From contig CBDHEM010000069.1 in the NCBI GenBank assembly GCA_965261955.1, positions 1,054,001 through 1,118,000 of the forward strand: 64,000 nucleotides of DNA. The letters run 5' to 3'. Origin of the DNA: JABAAI01 sp965261955. Lineage in GTDB: Bacteria > Spirochaetota > Leptospiria > Leptospirales > Leptonemataceae. The notes under the pieces were generated by a model that saw nothing but the letters and a program-made list of their open reading frames with translations, was not told the DNA's origin and searched no databases. Of this stretch, positions 45,001 through 52,193 are shown one piece after another. How positions within the stretch are numbered: position 1 is the first letter of the stretch; every line of letters begins with the position of its first letter. Position numbers and translations under genes: made by a program.

Positions 45001-46767
45001 GGGCCTGTCGGCGGGCTCATCGGTTATTCTAGTGATTCTGTAACCGGAAAGAACTACTTTGTGGATAGCTCTGGCACCAATGGCATTGGCGGCGGTAGAT
45101 CGTGTTCGTCTTCCGTTTGTGTGCGCAAAACAGGCATCAAGATCGCGGCCCTCACCTCCACTTCCACCTGGACGACTGGAGCTACGGGAAACTGGAACTT
45201 TGGTACAGCGACTCAGTTTCCCGCTGTGCTCTATAGCGGAGGTGGCTGTGAAACCGTCTCTGGCACCAACAATATCAGCAGCAATGAGGGCGACGCCAAC
45301 ATACCCGATTGCGGGGATCTGCTCCCAGGACAGCCAATAATCTTGTCTAGCGACGCTAGACTTAGCTCTCTTAGCATATCATCAGGCAGTCTGAGCCATA
45401 GTCTGAGCCCTATATACTCTTCGGAAACAGACAACTATACTTCTTCAGTCACTAGCGGTGTAGGTCAAGTTACCGTATCCGCTAGCGCTATGCATTCCAA
45501 AGCCAGTGTGAGCGGTGTTGGAACTAAGTCGTTGAGTGTAGGTTCGAATACGATAACGATAACAGTAACGGCAGAGGATGGTACCACACATCGCTCTTAT
45601 AATATAACTGTAACGCGAGAGCCGTCTAGCGACGCTGAACTTAGCTCCCTTAGCATATCATCAGGCAGTCTGAGCCCTATATTTTCTTCGGGAATAAGGA
45701 GCTATACTTCTTCAGTCAGCAACAGTGTAAGTCAAGTTACCGTATCCGCTAGCGCTATAGATTCCAGTGCCAGTGTGAGCGGTGTTGAAGCTAAGTCGTT
45801 GGATGTAGGTTCGAATACGATAACGATAACAGTAACGGCAGAGGATGGTACTACGCGTCGCTCTTATACTATAACTGTAACGCGAGCGCCAAGAATCTTG
45901 TCCAGCGACGCTAGACTTCACTCCCTTAGCATATCATCAGGCAGTCTGATGAGCCCATCAGGCAGTCTGATGAGCCATAGTCTGAGCCCTATATTTTCTT
46001 CGGAAATAAGGAACTATACTTCTTCAGTCACTAGCGGTGTAAGTCGAGTTACCATAGCCGCTAGAGCTAGACATTCCAGAGCCAGAGTGCGCGGTGAAGG
46101 CCTTAGGGTCGCATTTAATGACGCTAGAGCCAGTGTGAGCAGTGTTGGAACTAAGTTGTTGAATGTAGGTTCGAATACGATAACGATAACAGTAACGGCA
46201 GAGAATGGTACTACGCGTAGTTATAGTATAACTGTAACACGAGCAGCGCCGCCACCTATTTGGGTTAATCTTAGAGATGATCGTGAAAGTTCTGTTGACG
46301 CATGCAATCGGGTGAGTGGAGGGGGAGCACCAACAGCAACCTCAGGAGGTGGGAATTGTGCTTCTGGTGAAAGAAGGCCTCATTTTTATAACTATAGCGT
46401 AATTAGGTATCCAGGTACCTGGGGAAATCATGAAAGTAATGTAATTACATCTCCAGCTAGCCATAACGCTCAAAGAAGTGGGAGGTGGTGTTATTCTCCG
46501 GGGCAAAAAAGAGATAGTGATAGATCAGATTTAGTAGCTGCAGTATTGTGCCAACCAGTAGACGGGTCGAGTGATGGACCTATTATCATTCCACCAGCAC
46601 CAGTGTCCAGAAGCTCCAGATGTAGTGGAGGAGCTGTCTACAGCTGTAGTTACGAAAAGGGTATGGAATACAACTGCGGCTGTCGCTACCCGACTGCATG
46701 TTTTGGATCCGGAAAGGGTAGAACCTGTGGAAGCACTCGTCCTAGATGTTCTGGGAAGCATTGTTAA
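39037..46767 (+). CDS. Giant modular surface protein: GLUG, Fn3-like and cadherin-like repeats
   Basis: 2576 residues. A basic start and hydrophobic LWSLLFTLALSASQC suggest a lipoprotein signal (Cys37), although Gln before Cys is atypical. Residues about 85-480 form a first GLUG module (YELVQDIDASPS, then repeated VGGLIG/VGGLVG...SYA.G). Residues about 590-1690 hold many Fn3-like units (W..v....Y.v.e; SY.VRAC...CG.WS). About 1690-1760 is a Cys-pair sushi-like stretch; 1760-2010 is a second GLUG module with a parallel start (YRLGSDIDASPS). About 2100-2405 are three cadherin-like beta-sandwich units (LSSLSISSGSLSP, NTITITVTAEDGTT). A Cys-rich tail ends the protein. GC is clearly higher than in neighbouring genes. 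Likely an adhesin or matrix-binding surface protein; that is inference from domain types. Confidence 0.88.
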   Translation: MQRLKSIQSTRSPEQSRVSALWLWSLLFTLALSASQCVTGRQACNGDATLDPENDCLPFVDAALGDDSVSDPDADREPEQKAFEYSCEVREEDGQKIYEVCDYNTLSHIGKNQKLLSHGRYELVQDIDASPSCGESGCESPSGAGMSVSSGVFTGSLVSHGEETYSIRNLYINKKEGNNVGLFASIGGSAYFQNLRFISPKIHGANSVGVLAGRALGNVRLENITIESASVKGKSSVGGIVGWAGVQEQSSFSLLRVLSGKIEASGGDVGGLIGKVATGLRLEDSASTALIVGGARSGGLIGSLVASSDADRHSFVEASYSTSNVKGSRNIGGLIGKLVGTSSSDSDSNIEIRRSYASGEVKGKSLVGGLVGSLEGGFVSDSYAAGSIVTLESKTGSHAGGLIGKVSGQAGNEARIEKSYASVGELLSKSGTSFIGGFVGEVDITHSSIKKSFSSVRVSSQTSNAKGGFIGGCSLSGNGVNVNERLENIFYRTHSSLREALGLQSGRQKSVASCYINTSDDNWDAPGGIVGKSTHFLRSELGEGDGNMSWDTDTWSELGIPGVYPCLRELPEGSKECSGENRIAVPVPNAIVYNLSSENTGNVASGNYELSWDAVNSGGRAWKYQIEERAFGESNWAKAGESSLASGSSSNSFAFYSKDYGNYQYRVKVCGGGANSCGSPSEIFQVRVETLRSPRLRLVESGLPSSGNYDLSWAPVGGADFYRVEQKIGSDDSRFVLMMEEESSRLSRSFLEKKGQTEYSYRVRACKTGGTLCSLHSEHISVTVNLGTPGNIQVAQSLAYSTTRALSWDYTHASGGAAFFEYRAKHCGSDCVQAPWPSHPFEKAVRAGETGAGVRSFAIQNLGIGENAFQIRACSDVGCGPWSSQVTSSVSALEWPNSFTFSSNINEVYFGRDVSDVQRPAKYTLTWTAVPNATTYQIQESSDDGISWNANIPQPVTGALSIKKEQSQAGVFSYEIRACYYEENCTSWKRAEGVVRVQTLSPFPSASLKSSRTVTAESFTLNWPRVESATWYAIQEKKLLASPDGDASENWASLSGGGGVVASADNSVVTHEKAIVKTEVGEYSYRAKACVGDVNCVDCACGDWLELVAPISVISAGFPTGVGAMLRSGDHVSDRNEAVHTSYSGAYKVTWEALARNESISYELQEGVGPDETDITWTETAVYAGVRTHWEVPSKESGYSSFTEGQTTKSYYYRVRGCFDGICTAWDKWADVGSPGTVRLSLLARPVVTLTGLVSPGDSVTVSISGDGIAGAGSYELIEVFSDREETTRVGTQYDQEANWSRVKSFAVENRLTAYKVRAYPCGAPNPNGSDPCSDRAVVSEAFTFSPPPLDPPKNSRYCSSFIDDPSLCSLSWEDPDNNSVLVGHYQLQVSAPRSLINQSSPPQWPSLQSTNLLQVRGKVNSWTPSSPRHAPVVYSYQIRSCNQHNECGSWSPFANGRSLIVNFNPVSPTGLSWADASSSPDASSSPDAPPTGMSYGSYILSWNAVRHHDYTVSYQWREKRAGEESWSSPSTEVASARQDFASKAVGSYAYTVRACSSIASVGGANNLFCGEWSEASPSVAVKTRLDKPVANSFTVTQTTSNDGNFQLDWDSVSGAEGYVLEEIEEIDGETSISTRTIEISGGQTTSWSPDSPKSKNASYTYSLRACAVIDVNRCKPFPESREVSVVLHCSIQDVSWNSAGNSDSSCEKRSANIVALRDSVILEDTEGSHRGRATFSCNSITGVLGPPINAKCGGRGTEANFPIIITTYTQLKAVKDGLNKHYRLGSDIDASPSRSENDSSATCVAYYGSNGNVATCTGFTPIGKRGANFIGSFDGAGHKITSLYINRPSTDYVGLFGYTGTSAEIQNIGVTDAYLEGRGEVGGLIGRFNGSVINSYATGAVTGKNFVGGLIGSSLGSFSVINNSYATGAVTGSNNVGGLIGYTTRGSVINSYAMGAVTGSRDVGGLIGTFSSGSVSNSYATGNVTGTGPVGGLIGYSSDSVTGKNYFVDSSGTNGIGGGRSCSSSVCVRKTGIKIAALTSTSTWTTGATGNWNFGTATQFPAVLYSGGGCETVSGTNNISSNEGDANIPDCGDLLPGQPIILSSDARLSSLSISSGSLSHSLSPIYSSETDNYTSSVTSGVGQVTVSASAMHSKASVSGVGTKSLSVGSNTITITVTAEDGTTHRSYNITVTREPSSDAELSSLSISSGSLSPIFSSGIRSYTSSVSNSVSQVTVSASAIDSSASVSGVEAKSLDVGSNTITITVTAEDGTTRRSYTITVTRAPRILSSDARLHSLSISSGSLMSPSGSLMSHSLSPIFSSEIRNYTSSVTSGVSRVTIAARARHSRARVRGEGLRVAFNDARASVSSVGTKLLNVGSNTITITVTAENGTTRSYSITVTRAAPPPIWVNLRDDRESSVDACNRVSGGGAPTATSGGGNCASGERRPHFYNYSVIRYPGTWGNHESNVITSPASHNAQRSGRWCYSPGQKRDSDRSDLVAAVLCQPVDGSSDGPIIIPPAPVSRSSRCSGGAVYSCSYEKGMEYNCGCRYPTACFGSGKGRTCGSTRPRCSGKHC
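43462..43497 (+). repeat. 18-bp tandem duplication inside the giant gene
   Basis: GACGCCTCTTCTTCACCA twice in a row, encoding DASSSP twice before DAPP in a linker. In frame, recent in appearance since the two copies are identical. Confidence 0.9.
44680..45040 (+). repeat. GLUG-encoding DNA repeats
   Basis: Four to five units of about 70-90 bp sharing GTCGGCGGGCTCATCGG and AACTCCTATGCCACGGG and GCTGTGACGGG. The units are nearly identical at DNA level, so copy number could change by recombination. Encoded motif: VGGLIG...SVINSYATGAVTG. Confidence 0.9.
45343..46240 (+). repeat. Three cadherin-like module DNA repeats
   Basis: Units of about 260-340 bp beginning with GCGACGCTAGACTTAGCTC-like sequence and ending with ACGATAACGATAACAGTAAC. 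The third unit carries an extra 21-bp duplication (CATCAGGCAGTCTGATGAGC) near 45937-45977 and an insertion near 46090-46130. High identity suggests recent duplication or gene conversion. Confidence 0.9.
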
Positions 46768-46929
46768 CGACTGGGAAACGGATGCGATACATTATCAGTC
46801 CCTGCTACGGCGTATGCTGGGTGGGGAAAGAATAGAAACTATGGCTGTCGCTACCCTACTATGTGTACTGGATTCGAAAAACATAAAACCTGTAGAAGCA
46901 CTCGTCCTTATAGTGGGTCTGGCAAGTAG
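46768..46929 (+). pseudogene. In-frame continuation of the giant gene: second Cys-rich tail unit
   Basis: After the TAA at 46765-46767 the same frame stays open until TAG at 46927-46929. It encodes GNGCDTLSVPATAYAGW, then NYGCRYPTMCTGFEKHKTC and RSTRPYSGSGK. This is a diverged copy of the annotated C-terminus (CGCRYPTACFGSGKGRTC, GSTRPRCSGKHC). Either the TAA is a nonsense mutation that trimmed the protein by one repeat, or an adjacent duplication was never translated. A single TAA-to-sense change would restore the longer protein. Confidence 0.75.
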
Positions 46930-47025
46930 ACGTGTTGTGTAGATAGGAAGTAATCTAGCTCCTATAGGCTGAGTGTTCGCTTTTGATATTTTTTGCTTCT
47001 CGCTATCTCTTTTTTAGCCAGATAA

Positions 47026-49374
47026 ATGCATGTGATTGGGATAAAAATGGGAGATGAGAAAAAGATAAAGCTGAGAACGCTTCTGCTTTTAGTGCTATGT
47101 TGTTTTTCGGGAGCCGTAGGTTTATCCTATGAAATAATATATCTTAGGATACTCTCTTCTTTTATTTTTGGAGAGCTCTACCTGATTATTGCAGCGATTT
47201 TGTTCGGTGTTTTTTTAGGGCTCACGCTAGGAGCCCACTTTTCATATCGATTAACCCCATACTTGTGGGCGCTTGAAGTTTTACTAGGGAGTGTGAGTCT
47301 ACTTTTGGGCACCTTACTCCGCCTCTATGGCTTGGGCTTGGCAGATTATACTTCTTATGATTATGGGATCACATTTATCTGTGCCCTGCTTTGCGGACTG
47401 ATTCCCTTCTTTTTGATTGGCTTAGGAATACCGTCTTTTTCACAATTGCTTAAAATACATTCTTCTGTTTCGCAACCCTTTATTTTTGTGTATGGCCTAT
47501 ATAATGTATTTGCGGCTATTTTTGTGTTGCTAACTGAATACTACTTCATAAGGCAATTTGGTCTCACCGATACACTTTTCGCTTTTGGCATACTCAACTT
47601 GTCTATAGGTTTTTTGCTACGGCCTTTTTGTTTACACCCCAAAGTGAGATGGAATGGAGGCGAACAAACGAACGAATTTTCACCCTCGTGGAAATTCTGG
47701 AAACGATACAAACCAGAGAGCCTAACCAAGAGTATTTTATGTATTACGATTATTTGTGGTATAATCGGTTCAGTTTGGCAATTATTTTACTTAGATTTCG
47801 CTTGGGCGGTATTAGGAGCATTTCAAGAAACTTTTTCTCTTGTTTTATTTTCTGCAATATTAGGGATCAGCATCGGAAGTTATTGGTTTCGCTCTCAATT
47901 CTGGGGATGGGCTCGTGAATGCTTATTATTGCTAATGGCAACCTTTGTGTTAGTCCATATCCTTTTTACTAGTGTTTTTCTTGATTTTTGGAGTAACTTA
48001 GGGGATGGACCACATCACGAGCTATCAATTTTTTGGGTACGATCTGTCTTGATTATTTTATATGGCCTGCCTGTTTTCATATTAACTGGGGCCTTTGCAC
48101 CCTTTCTCTCTCTAAAGTATAAGAGTTTGTCCTGCGGTACTCTGTTAGCTTTATTGAGTTTTGGCAATGCACTTGGAATTGTAATTTATACACTTGTACG
48201 CAATAACTCTTTTAATGTACATATGAGCGTGCCGATTCTTTTGTTAGTGTTATCGTTTATATCTTATTTAGGCACTTCTTATATAATACGCAAAAAAATG
48301 ATGATAATGTCTGCTATTTTTTTAGCAATAACAGCTTTTTCTTTGCTGGTTATCCATCAGCTTTATCCAACACCTTTGCTTTTGGGGGGCTATCGTAATT
48401 TTTTCCGAAGCGATACCTACTATAACTACAAAAAGCGTGTAGATAGGGGGGCTATCCAAATAGAAAATTATTCGAATTATGGTTTTTCGACTCATGTAAT
48501 TCGAGATACTGAAATAAATGCTCTCACACTGGTACACTCTGGTTATATGGTATTTGCTCTAGGAAATATGAATCGGCTAATGAATCGTGAAAACTCACTG
48601 CCAGTGTTAGCAAGCTTATATGCAAAAAATACGCATCTAGCATATCAATTGGGGTTAGGCACCGGTATTACAGCAAGTGGTTCGGCACGTCTTTTTGACA
48701 CTGTGGAAGTGATTGAACTAAATCCAGGTATGCTGAGGGTAGCTTCGGGACCGTTTGCTCTGTATAATAAAAACCTACTCCAAAGATCAAATGTGCAAAT
48801 ACGCGTTCAAGATGGTCTAATTGATCTAAAACGACAGGAAAAAAAATATGATACTATTATCAATACGGTTTCATCACCACTATTTTTTTCAGCGAATAAA
48901 TTATACACATTAGATTTCTATAAAATTGTGGCGGAACGGCTTGCTTCTGGAGGTGTCTATATTGGTTGGTTTGATATGAGCCTGGGCAGAGAAGGAGTTT
49001 TGATCGGCCGGAAGACTCTTTTATCAGCATTTTCTAGTTGTCACTTTTATGCACTGACACTTGGATATTACATCTTTGCTTGTGGCCAAACTCCTCTAAA
49101 AATGCAACAAAAAGAGGGAGTACCTTATCAAAAAACCTTCGAAAGCATCCGCATTCCCGACTCATTCTTTACAGCAACGGTACGAAAAATCAATACTTTA
49201 GATCGGCCTCTACTTTCTTATGGGAGTCTGCTCTATAGTGGTCAAAAAGCGGAACATTTTATGAATAAACTAGAAAATGTTCTGTATGGTGGGGTGGGAG
49301 AAGCGTACAAGTGCTGTAATAAAAGTACGCCAATTTGTGAGACAACAAGGACTTTCCAATCATTTTGTGAATAA
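47026..49374 (+). CDS. Membrane/spermidine-synthase-like fusion protein (paralogue 1)
   Basis: 782 residues. The N-terminal part has about a dozen membrane segments starting LLLVLCCFSGAVGLSYEIIY, the hallmark of bacterial proteins that fuse a transporter-like membrane domain to a spermidine-synthase fold. The C-terminal 270 residues form a SAM-type Rossmann domain: AYQLGLGTGITASGSARLF, TVEVIELNPGM, QIRVQDGLIDLKRQ, NKLYTLDFYKIVAERL, SGGVYIGWF. The aminopropyltransferase catalytic Asp motif is replaced by INTVSSPLFFSANK, so polyamine synthesis is doubtful. An alternative ATG at 47047 (MGDEKKIK) is possible. A homologous protein is encoded at 52194-54518 on the other strand. Function unknown; methylation or modification at the membrane is a guess. 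Confidence 0.75.
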   Translation: MHVIGIKMGDEKKIKLRTLLLLVLCCFSGAVGLSYEIIYLRILSSFIFGELYLIIAAILFGVFLGLTLGAHFSYRLTPYLWALEVLLGSVSLLLGTLLRLYGLGLADYTSYDYGITFICALLCGLIPFFLIGLGIPSFSQLLKIHSSVSQPFIFVYGLYNVFAAIFVLLTEYYFIRQFGLTDTLFAFGILNLSIGFLLRPFCLHPKVRWNGGEQTNEFSPSWKFWKRYKPESLTKSILCITIICGIIGSVWQLFYLDFAWAVLGAFQETFSLVLFSAILGISIGSYWFRSQFWGWARECLLLLMATFVLVHILFTSVFLDFWSNLGDGPHHELSIFWVRSVLIILYGLPVFILTGAFAPFLSLKYKSLSCGTLLALLSFGNALGIVIYTLVRNNSFNVHMSVPILLLVLSFISYLGTSYIIRKKMMIMSAIFLAITAFSLLVIHQLYPTPLLLGGYRNFFRSDTYYNYKKRVDRGAIQIENYSNYGFSTHVIRDTEINALTLVHSGYMVFALGNMNRLMNRENSLPVLASLYAKNTHLAYQLGLGTGITASGSARLFDTVEVIELNPGMLRVASGPFALYNKNLLQRSNVQIRVQDGLIDLKRQEKKYDTIINTVSSPLFFSANKLYTLDFYKIVAERLASGGVYIGWFDMSLGREGVLIGRKTLLSAFSSCHFYALTLGYYIFACGQTPLKMQQKEGVPYQKTFESIRIPDSFFTATVRKINTLDRPLLSYGSLLYSGQKAEHFMNKLENVLYGGVGEAYKCCNKSTPICETTRTFQSFCE

Positions 49375-50013
49375 AAGTAGAAGTTATGGTGTATACTGTG
49401 AAAAAGGAAATAGAGGGGGGCGCGAATATATTCGCAAAAATGATTTGTGCTCTCCCTAAAAACTTTTGAATTCACGTAATAAGTGTAACAGACTATTCAG
49501 CCAGCCAAAGAGCTTCTGTATGCTCTTTAGCTGACAAAAAAAAGAGTGGAGTATGAAAAAATGAGCAAACGTTCGAAGAGAAGAAGAACTTGTTCCTAGT
49601 GTAAGTGTAAAGTAAGCGTTAAATTAGCCCACCTTTCCTCTTTCTTTTGTGGGGCTTTCTTTGCTGTGCTAGTCTCTTTCGTAAAATAAATTAGAGGAGA
49701 ATTTATGCAACAAGGCTGTGTTAGCTTAGTAGCCAATACTTTAGCTTAGCCAGCACTTTCTTTTAAATACATCAATTTTTGAATTATAGGGAGTGACCTT
49801 GCTAAGGTAACAACAAGTTGAAAATTATTTAGAAACCCTAAATAGCAAGATGCTTTCCATACTTGTTGTCAACAAATTTCATCTCATAAGGTCTGCGATG
49901 CCATTTATGCGCTAGCTAATCGAAAAGATTATTTTTGTAGATAGAGTGCTATTTTGATATGAGGACGTATTTACAAAAAAGTGTGGTACTGATTCGTCTA
50001 TCAAATCTCAGGG
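49375..50013. other. Gene-free interval
   Basis: About 640 bases with no sustained frame on either strand. I see no MITE core or transposase motif. An imperfect inverted pair (AACAACAAGT near 49808 and ACTTGTTGTC near 49860) is present. Probably decayed DNA. Confidence 0.5.
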
Positions 50014-50741
50014 CTATCTTGCTTTCTTCTTTCTACGAGAAACAATTATTGAATCTTTCCAATTGATAAAAGTTCTATACCACTTAGTATCATTTTTATC
50101 TAAATAAAATAGAAGAAAGGCAGGCAGTGCTAAAAGCCCATGTTTATAAGCAATAGTAAATTCTAAGCTCAAGCCAAAGATAATGAAAAAAATTAAACCC
50201 GTACACTGGAGTGATTTCGTTTCGAAAGAATAAACCAGCTACAAAATAATTCTGTAAATAGTACATATACTCCGGCAATAATAGGCAAGTAAGGAGTATA
50301 ATAAACTAGCCGATGTACAACATAATCTGCGGAATATCGTGGTGCATAACAAACATAGGCATCTAATAAAGCGTCAGGTACATATAGAGGCCAGTCTATT
50401 CCTGTATATGTCAATTTACTTACACCCGCGAAAAAAAAGAAGAGGGAATAATATATTTCTATTGTCCGAATTGTCCAAATATTTGGCTGATTAGGGCGAG
50501 TAAAAATCAGTAATGTGGTAACGCACATTAAAGGTGACAGATAATGATAGGGAGAATATGGACCTATAGTATAAAAAAGGAAAAATATGTTTAAGCCAAT
50601 AAATACAAAAACAGTCAATATTCGGAATGCATATAAAAAGAAAAGGAAACTGATTAAATAAACTATGTATTCTCTGGGAATGTATAAATTTGTATCCGTA
50701 GAAAGGATGTTTAGGTAATAGTTAATATTCAGATTAGCCAC
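50014..50741 (-). pseudogene. HTTM-like membrane protein, frameshifted
   Basis: The first 182 codons (GTG start at 50741) encode a multi-pass membrane protein with YSLFFFFAGVSKLTYTGIDW, typical of HTTM (vitamin-K-dependent-carboxylase-like) proteins. That frame stops at 50193, but another frame continues without a break from about 50200 to a TAG at 50014-50016: FFIIFGLSLEFTIAYKHGLL, ALPAFLLFYLDKNDTKW, ending in RRKKKAR. This is clearly the missing last membrane segments. A single indel near 50195-50210 therefore splits the gene. It could also be a sequencing error, but the surrounding decay favours a real mutation. Confidence 0.72.
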
Positions 50742-50850
50742 TATGAAGTGACCACTTGTAAAATTAATAATTATAATGTGTCAAATGTAGAAAATGACGG
50801 AAAAGCTTTTTAGTAGATCAGGTGAACGTGGTGGCTCGTTAAAAATATGG

Positions 50851-51204
50851 TTATTTACTTTTTTGAACAAATACATCGCCTAACTCCTCTTGATAAGGTA
50901 AAACAGTCACACTATTGTTCTTTTTGATAAAAGTGTGGTAAATAGTAAATGCTTGAGTGTTCTTGTTTTGCTGGTACTGAAAAAAATCTTCTAAAGTCCA
51001 AAGCGCTTCTTTTTTATTCTTCTTGAGAATATCCTTACAGAACCAATATTTTTCTTGAATGTTTTTAAATTCGAAAATTTTACCATCAATAATAATTCTA
51101 CAAGATGGGATGCCTAATTCAGGATTATGATATACATAAGAATGTGTTTCCACATCTGAAAACATAAGAAATTGAAAGCGAAAAACAACCGCTAATATTT
51201 GCAA
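50851..51204 (-). CDS. Short hypothetical protein upstream of the HTTM-like gene
   Basis: 117 residues if started at the TTG at 51204. The frame has no ATG; upstream codons extend the hydrophobic start (IIPYLFILLQILAVVF) back to a stop. One membrane segment is followed by FRFQFLMFSDVETHSYVYH and a soluble part with KNIQEKYWFCKDILKKNKK. Small one-pass proteins of similar layout often accompany HTTM genes, for example the DUF5819 type, but I cannot confirm the family. Lack of a proper start and the broken neighbour suggest it may be decaying too. Confidence 0.4.
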   Translation of the reverse strand: MQILAVVFRFQFLMFSDVETHSYVYHNPELGIPSCRIIIDGKIFEFKNIQEKYWFCKDILKKNKKEALWTLEDFFQYQQNKNTQAFTIYHTFIKKNNSVTVLPYQEELGDVFVQKSK

Positions 51205-51545
51205 AAGAATAAATAAATATGGAATTATTTAAATAATAGAAAGTCGCTTTATTTTCGTGTATAAATAGTCCATTACTATTCGTTTTTGAATCACTGCTAG
51301 ATGCTGTACACTAATCGAAGATATTAGATATTTTGTGTAAGCAGACTCTATACCTAATCCGCTAGTTGTAGCTTATTAGTATCTTTTTGGCAAGAAAAAT
51401 TGAAAACTTCGTCTTTTTTATATTTACAATTCGAATAAGTTTTTACCTCCATTTAGATATTTACTAGTTTACTTATAACTTATTCCCTATTCCTTACGGC
51501 TTAGAGTACAAGTCATCTACGCAAAATATTTGGTACCCTACCCTT
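51205..51545. other. Intergenic interval
   Basis: About 340 bases between divergent genes; besides possible promoters I see no feature. Confidence 0.5.
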
Positions 51546-52108
51546 ATGCAAAAAGGCCGTATACAGAATATAGACTTATTACGTGGTCTAACCATTGTTG
51601 TGTTACTCTTTGCCCATTCTGATTCGATATTAAATAACTCTCCCTATGGTGAAGAAGGTTATTTAGGGAGATATAATTATATCGAAAACATGTATAGCTA
51701 TATTGTAAGGATGATTCGTATACCTGGCACAGTTTTATTTTTTTCCATTTCAGCTATGGTTATTGGAATGAATACGTATAGGCATCGAAACATGGGCAGC
51801 CCACTTTTTTCTTTGTTTCCCAAAGGCTTGTACTTGATCGTACTGGAACTTTCTCTCATAAGTTTGGCATGGAATATGATATACCCTCAGCAAAAGTTTC
51901 TTTTCTATGCAAGTGTTTTGACTGCCTTTGGAGTAAACTTTATAACACTGCACTGGCTCCGTAAATTGCCAGCAGGTATCTTGGTATTTACGGGCATTGC
52001 TATGTTGCTTTTTCGAGAATTTTACAACTGGAAATATAATCCCAGTGGCATGTGGTGGCATGTGGTGGCTTGATTTCCCTATACATACCCTATGGCAGCC
52101 GTCCTTTG
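51546..52108 (+). pseudogene. DUF1624/heparan-alpha-glucosaminide acetyltransferase-like membrane protein, truncated
   Basis: The start MQKGRIQNIDLLRGLTIVVL, then IPGTVLFFSISAMVIGMN, GLYLIVLELSLISLAWN and a GVNFITLHWLRKLPAGILVF segment match the N-terminal half of DUF1624-type acyltransferases (family about 350-400 residues). The open frame ends after 175 codons at TGA (52071-52073). Just before this a 10-bp unit GGCATGTGGT is tandemly repeated (52047-52066). Removing one unit keeps the frame open as WWLDFPIHTLWQPSFDNS up to the junction near 52108. So a 10-bp duplication caused the early stop, and a deletion removed the distal half. Confidence 0.7.
52047..52066 (+). repeat. 10-bp tandem duplication causing a frameshift
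   Basis: GGCATGTGGT twice, followed by GGCT. Being 10 bp long it shifts the acyltransferase-like frame into a TGA seven bases later. Confidence 0.85.
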
Positions 52109-52111
52109 ATA

Positions 52112-52190
52112 ATTCATAGGAAAGGCCGGCGGCTCCAGATAGGAATGTTAGTAGCAACAGAAAAGATGTACTTGATAAAAGTTTATTCAT
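52112..52190 (-). pseudogene. N-terminal stub of a third membrane/spermidine-synthase-like paralogue
   Basis: Twenty-six codons from an ATG at 52190 read MNKLLSSTSFLLLLTFLSG and AAGLSYEL, the same start as the genes at 47026 (CCFSGAVGLSYE) and 52194 (AFFSGAAGLSYE). After that the homology stops abruptly at about 52110, where the acyltransferase-like remnant begins on the other strand. The stub starts only four bases after the stop of the full paralogue, so there was once a tandem pair here. Confidence 0.75.
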
Positions 52191-52193
52191 TCA

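Noticed and set aside
46571..46942. A 123-codon open frame overlapping the end of the giant gene
   Set aside because: It is a shadow frame produced by the tandem Cys-rich tail units; its two similar halves mirror the duplicated DNA, and the giant frame explains the sequence better.
51750..52190. A 146-residue protein on the minus strand
   Set aside because: Only its first 26 codons are protein-like (stub of a paralogue); the rest is antisense to the acyltransferase-like gene.
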